A stretch of DNA of 64,000 bases from Odobenus rosmarus divergens (lineage: Eukaryota > Chordata > Mammalia > Carnivora > Odobenidae), in assembly GCF_000321225.1 (NCBI RefSeq), contig NW_004450464.1, positions 758,205 to 822,204 on the forward strand. Reading direction: 5' to 3'. Each line of letters opens with the position of its first letter. Positions within the stretch are counted from its first letter, which is position 1. The notes below the pieces were generated by a model that saw only the letters and a program-made list of their open reading frames with translations, was not told the origin of the DNA and did no database searches. A program made the translations under genes and the position numbers. Positions 60,157 through 64,000 of this stretch are shown piece after piece.

Positions 60157-61005
60157 AAAGACTATAACACCGTGTTTTTTATTTACATGTCGGTAGTATT
60201 TGTATTTCTGAGATAGGAGGAAGCTAAGGCATAAGTAAGATGGGTTTACAGCATATATTTTGACACAAAGCAGAGCCAAGACCATAAAACCCTGAGAATT
60301 AGAAAGAAGTGGAAAATATGTAAGTTAAAAAAAAAAAAAGTCACCCAAAGCTTTTTAAAAGTCAAATATCCAAGTGATTATGTCACTAGAGAAACAAAAA
60401 GGGACAAAAGGACATGGAAGTAAGAACCAGTATCAGAATCCTGTTGTCAGAAGCTCTAAAAAACAAGATAAAAAAGTATTCACAGTTAGATTGAGGGCAA
60501 GACACAGAAACAAGCATCAAAGAGCTTCTCTGCCTAAATGCTGTCTTCAACAAAAAAAACAAATTATAAATATTTCATTGAAATTGACGTGGATAGAGAC
60601 CTTAACACTTTCTTCCATATCAAATTTGGTAAATCAAAATTAATGCTACTGCTGTCTTTTCTAATAATGTCAGATGTGAAAGCCATATAGGTAAGATTTC
60701 TAATACCATTTTCACTACCAGGTCATCAGGTCTTCAAACCTGATTTTTCCTTTTGCTGAATTTTTCAAGATACTCTTTCTCAAGATATATTATTTTAAGC
60801 TAATTTGTGTTATGATATACACTTATGCATTTGTGAAATTGATTTAATACAGTATCTAGAATAAAGGAAAATATGCATATAAAAAAGGAATGGGTGGGTA
60901 TTCTTACTTTATGTTATTAAGAAAACCTTGATAAAACTATTTTCATGGCTACTTAAAAATCTCAATGGAATTAAAAGCCAGATAAATAAAATTCATAGGT
61001 TAATA
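60157..61005. other. No gene recognised
   Basis: AT-rich. An 89-codon lysine-rich frame at 60374-60643 shows no recognised domain, and the region is A-rich on this strand. Confidence 0.4.
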
Positions 61006-61205
61006 GGGTGCCTGGGTGGCTTAGTCGTTAAAGCATCTACCTTCGGCTCAGGTCATGATCCCACGGTCCTGGGATCGAGCCCCACATCAGGCTCCCTGCT
61101 CCACGGGAAGCCTGCTTCTCCCTCTCCCACTCCCTCTGCTTGTGTTCCCTCTCTCACTGTGTCTTTCTCTGTCAAATAAATAAATAAAATCTTTAAAAAA
61201 AAAAA
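61006..61205 (+). mobile_element. CAN-SINE
   Basis: GGGTGCCTGGGTGGCTTAGT head and CAAATAAATAAATAAAATCT tail. Target duplication CATAGGTTAATA / CATAAGTTAAAA at 60994-61005 and 61206-61217. Confidence 0.95.
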
Positions 61206-61217
61206 CATAAGTTAAAA

Positions 61218-63460
61218 TCTATAAAGGGAAATCAACTTCTTCCGGAGAAAGAAAGGGGAACAATGAGGTACCAAAAAGACTAGTGCTAAAATAGATTTGT
61301 CTTAATGCAGAAGACATTAAATTCTCTAAAATGTTATTTCAAAACCAAATACTTTAAGATAATAAAATGCCCAGTCAAATAGGTTGTCCTGAAAGATGTC
61401 TACAGTGGATAGAAAAATGCCAACAAAGCCTTACTATAAGCATATGTAAGGTAATGTATTAAGCAAAAAGTAATCCAAATCCCATTTACAATCTAATTGG
61501 GTCTCAGTTATCAGCAAAACTCAAGAAACAGAGAGGACTTTGTAAATCGACAATCCCTAAAGGCATCGATGTAATGCTCTTTTAGTTAGTGACTTTAAAC
61601 AGAAAGTCTTCCAGAACACTACACTGAAAAAGTACCCAGCCATACAGCCTCTATTCAAACACTAATTCCTGAACTGCCCAAATCAATCTCTCAGCTCATC
61701 CAGTCTTGCTCTAATTTTCCAAAATGAACCCCAGGATTCATTTCCCTTTATGATACTGCTTCAGCTCTCAGATTTGACAACCTGAGCTAGCTCCAACTAA
61801 AATCCTACCCATCTGCCCACTGCGAAGCATCACCAGCAAACTTCCTCATACCTATGGGGGCTAGATGTGGCTTTTCCCCAAGAGGGGCACCCTACCAAGT
61901 ATAGGGTGCCTCACAGGCACAGCTGGACATAATGTTTAGCTGAGGCCAAAAGAACAAATAAAGCAACAGAGCACTGGGCATTATTATCAACATGTATTAT
62001 AGGAATTTTTCTCAGTGGGAATACCTTTCATTTGATGTAATGAAAACAAAATTAAGATTTACCTTGCTGAAATTTGTTGTGTGCATCCTTTCTATATAGC
62101 ATCAATGCCAGGAAAAAAAGCTGAATTTTGCCTAACTTACATTTATGTTGCACGAATATAAATGTCACCATCCTTATTTCTCAGCAGTTACAGTCACATC
62201 ACTGCATAATATTCTCGGTTTGAATTACAGTATTGTCAAATTAGCAAGAACATAAATAGGCAAGAATAGCAGCAAAATCTTTAAGCATACATGCTTTCTA
62301 AATTACAATATGTGCAAATATATGTACATTCTTTGCGAAATGCTGGTATCATATAACTGAAAAATGGCAATTGAATATAAATGTCTTATGTCTTTCTGTG
62401 TCTTTTAACTCCCATTGCAGGACACTACTATCTAAGCAACTGATCTTCATGGTTTATAATTACAAAGTGCCATATGCCTTTTCTTTTAATTAAAATCATT
62501 TCCATATAATACACACTCTGTTTTATTAAAATAAAACCAAAAAGAAAAAAGAAAAAAAAGCCTAATTGAATTGACTACAAGATTAACACACAGGCGTAAC
62601 TTAATTCTGCATGAGAGCACTCGTTTCTATGAACTATTTTTGTTGTTGTTTTTTCTGTAGAATATTCTGTAAACCCTGTCTGAATCAGAGGTATCTGTGA
62701 TGGAATGCTACAATTCCCTTTACATTCATGGTGTCCTTAACACAACAAAGGCAGATTTTTAAAACAGGTTGAGACCATTTGTTCATGCCTTCAATATACA
62801 TGTTTTTAAACTTACTTCAATTTGGTGCATAGTATGCTTTTGCCATCTACTGGAACAATGATATACTGCAGTTGCAATAATTTTTGCAGTAGTAAGAATC
62901 AAAACAATGGTGATTAAACCAGGTTAACTAGACATTTTAAAGATAACTTCTAAGGGCTCTAATATGTATGTAGGCAGAGTAAACATTCACTTTCAAGATT
63001 TCTAGGAAAGAGATCTTTCAAAATTAAGAGACTTTCATGGATGCCTGAGAACCTTTCCTTTGTCATAAGATTACTTTCTCTTTCTAAAGCCTCTTTTAAA
63101 ATGCAAGTATGTCTGTTTTAAATGTGCAACACTATAATGAGATGAGAAGAAAGTGTAGATTCCCAAAAGCTGGATGCTTAGATAATAGAGGGGAAAATGT
63201 ATAGTCAGACTTAACCATTTTCAGTAAACAGTAATTTTTGCTGAAGATTAATTCTGATTTTTTTCCTTAAATATGACCAATCTGACAATTTCTTCTTTGT
63301 TTGACAGAAGGTTTCCCATGGTCTTCTTACATTTAGAAACCACTCTTCACATTTTTAATTTATAATAACATTTTAATGTTGTAGTTCTCTGAATTCGGTA
63401 GATTCAACATTATTACCATCATCTGAGTGGTTTGAAAACTGAAGTTTAGAGAATTGTAGC
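61218..63460. other. AT-rich DNA, no gene recognised
   Basis: About 2.2 kb with no recognised repeat and no gene. A small perfect hairpin is at 61886-61910. Being almost repeat-free, it is a candidate for conserved non-coding sequence, but that cannot be judged from one genome. Confidence 0.4.
61886..61910. repeat. Small perfect hairpin
   Basis: Arms GGCACCCTA and TAGGGTGCC, 9 bases each, around a 7-base loop CCAAGTA. No T-run follows it. Confidence 0.8.
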
Positions 63461-63985
63461 AGGCTGACTCCAAATGGCCCCCAATGATCCCACCTCCTGG
63501 TATTCATACCCTTGGGTAATTCTCTCCTTTTGACTATGGGCTGGACCTAGAGATGTGCCCCTCGAATAGCATACAACAGAAGTAATGGAATGTCACTTCT
63601 GAGATTAGGTTATAAAAAACGACTTCTTTCTCTCTCTGTCCTCCTCTCTTTCTCCCCCTGGCTCTTCTTACTGGCCCAGTCTAATGAAGCAGCCACCATA
63701 TTGTGAGCTGGCCTATGGAGAAGCCACAGGGAATGGAAGGATGCCTCTGACCAACAGCCAGTGAGAAAATGAGGGCCCCCAGTCCAACAATCCATGGGGA
63801 ACTGAATCCTGCCAAAAGCATGTGAGTAAACTTTGTAGAGGATCTTTCCCCATTTGAACTTTGAGGTGACTCAGCTCTGGAATCATCTTGATTGAAGTAC
63901 TATGAGGGACTATGTGCCAAAGAACCCAGCGAAGTCACATACAGAGATTTCATGCATGGAAACCATTTAAATCATAAGTGTGTTT
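63461..63985 (+). mobile_element. MaLR-like LTR at window edge
   Basis: TAGCAGGCTGACTCCAAATG, ATCCCACCTCCTGGTATTCA, GACTATGGGCTGGACCTAGA, GGAATGTCACTTCTGAGATT, TTAGGTTATAAAAAACGACT, CCATATTGTGAGCTGGCCTA, ACCAACAGCCAGTGAGAAAA and AACTGAATCCTGCCAAAAGC follow an MLT1-type LTR in order. The right part is eroded and may continue past the window. The reverse frame at 63610-63795 is incidental. Confidence 0.7.
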
Positions 63986-64000
63986 TTAATTCTAAACTAA

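Noticed and set aside
61886..61910. Hairpin as a transcription terminator
   Set aside because: No T-run follows and this is mammalian DNA, where such terminators are not used.

Overview
The window is repeat-rich, AT-rich mammalian DNA from a carnivore. The diagnostic signal is about 17 copies of the tRNA-Lys-derived CAN-SINE (SINEC). Each starts with a GGGGCGCCTGGGTGGCTCAG-like head and ends in a CT-rich stretch, AAATAAATAAAATCTTT and an A-tail. Several are flanked by direct repeats. SINEC is restricted to Carnivora. The subtype wording (for example around 7911-8104 and 46856-47056) resembles arctoid caniforms (bear, seal or mustelid) more than dog or cat; that finer placement is inference from memory.

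No functional protein-coding gene, tRNA, rRNA or CRISPR array could be supported. All open frames are short, and they either overlap repeats or show no recognisable domain. The window is best read as intergenic or deep-intronic DNA. The only gene-derived sequence is at about 48640-50040: a 5'-truncated processed copy of RPSA (ribosomal protein SA) joined, with no poly(A) between, to a 5'-truncated processed copy of MAPK1IP1L. Both carry frameshifts or stops.

Layout: 1-5080 is mostly unrecognised AT-rich DNA with one MIR. 5085-6092 is an old L1 3' end. 6955-8122 holds three SINEs, one nested in the tail of another. 8937-9814 has two carnivore L1 3' ends joined head to head. 10900-16440 has MIR, two reverse-strand SINEs (one with an apparent 3' transduction), an L2 and a MaLR LTR nested in another MaLR LTR. 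17480-22940 has MIR, L2 and L1 pieces and a SINE. 24340-25380 has a tiny SINE remnant and a Tigger-like DNA transposon with TA duplications. 26070-27304 has two LTRs. 27854-28653 is a SINE whose AAAG tail runs into a 590-base assembly gap. 30656-35504 has SINEs, a MER5A, an L1 with a SINE inside it and a long old reverse-strand L1. 35510-44840 is the quietest stretch, with one SINE, one LTR with a clean 5-bp duplication and a few MIRs. 44845-46040 is a long L2. 46856-54150 has SINEs, hAT-type elements, the pseudogene pair and an LTR. 56500-59850 has L2 copies interrupted by a MER5A and by a MaLR LTR. 59971-61205 has two SINEs, and the window ends in a MaLR-like LTR.

Nothing here looks like an undescribed biological system. 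The observations most worth checking are the chimeric RPSA/MAPK1IP1L retrocopy, the SINE with extra non-SINE sequence between two A-tails, the head-to-head L1 pair, the 26-base SINE remnant that keeps only the 5' end, and the gap that seems to be an expanded SINE tail. Repeat family names come from memory of consensus sequences, without a database search.
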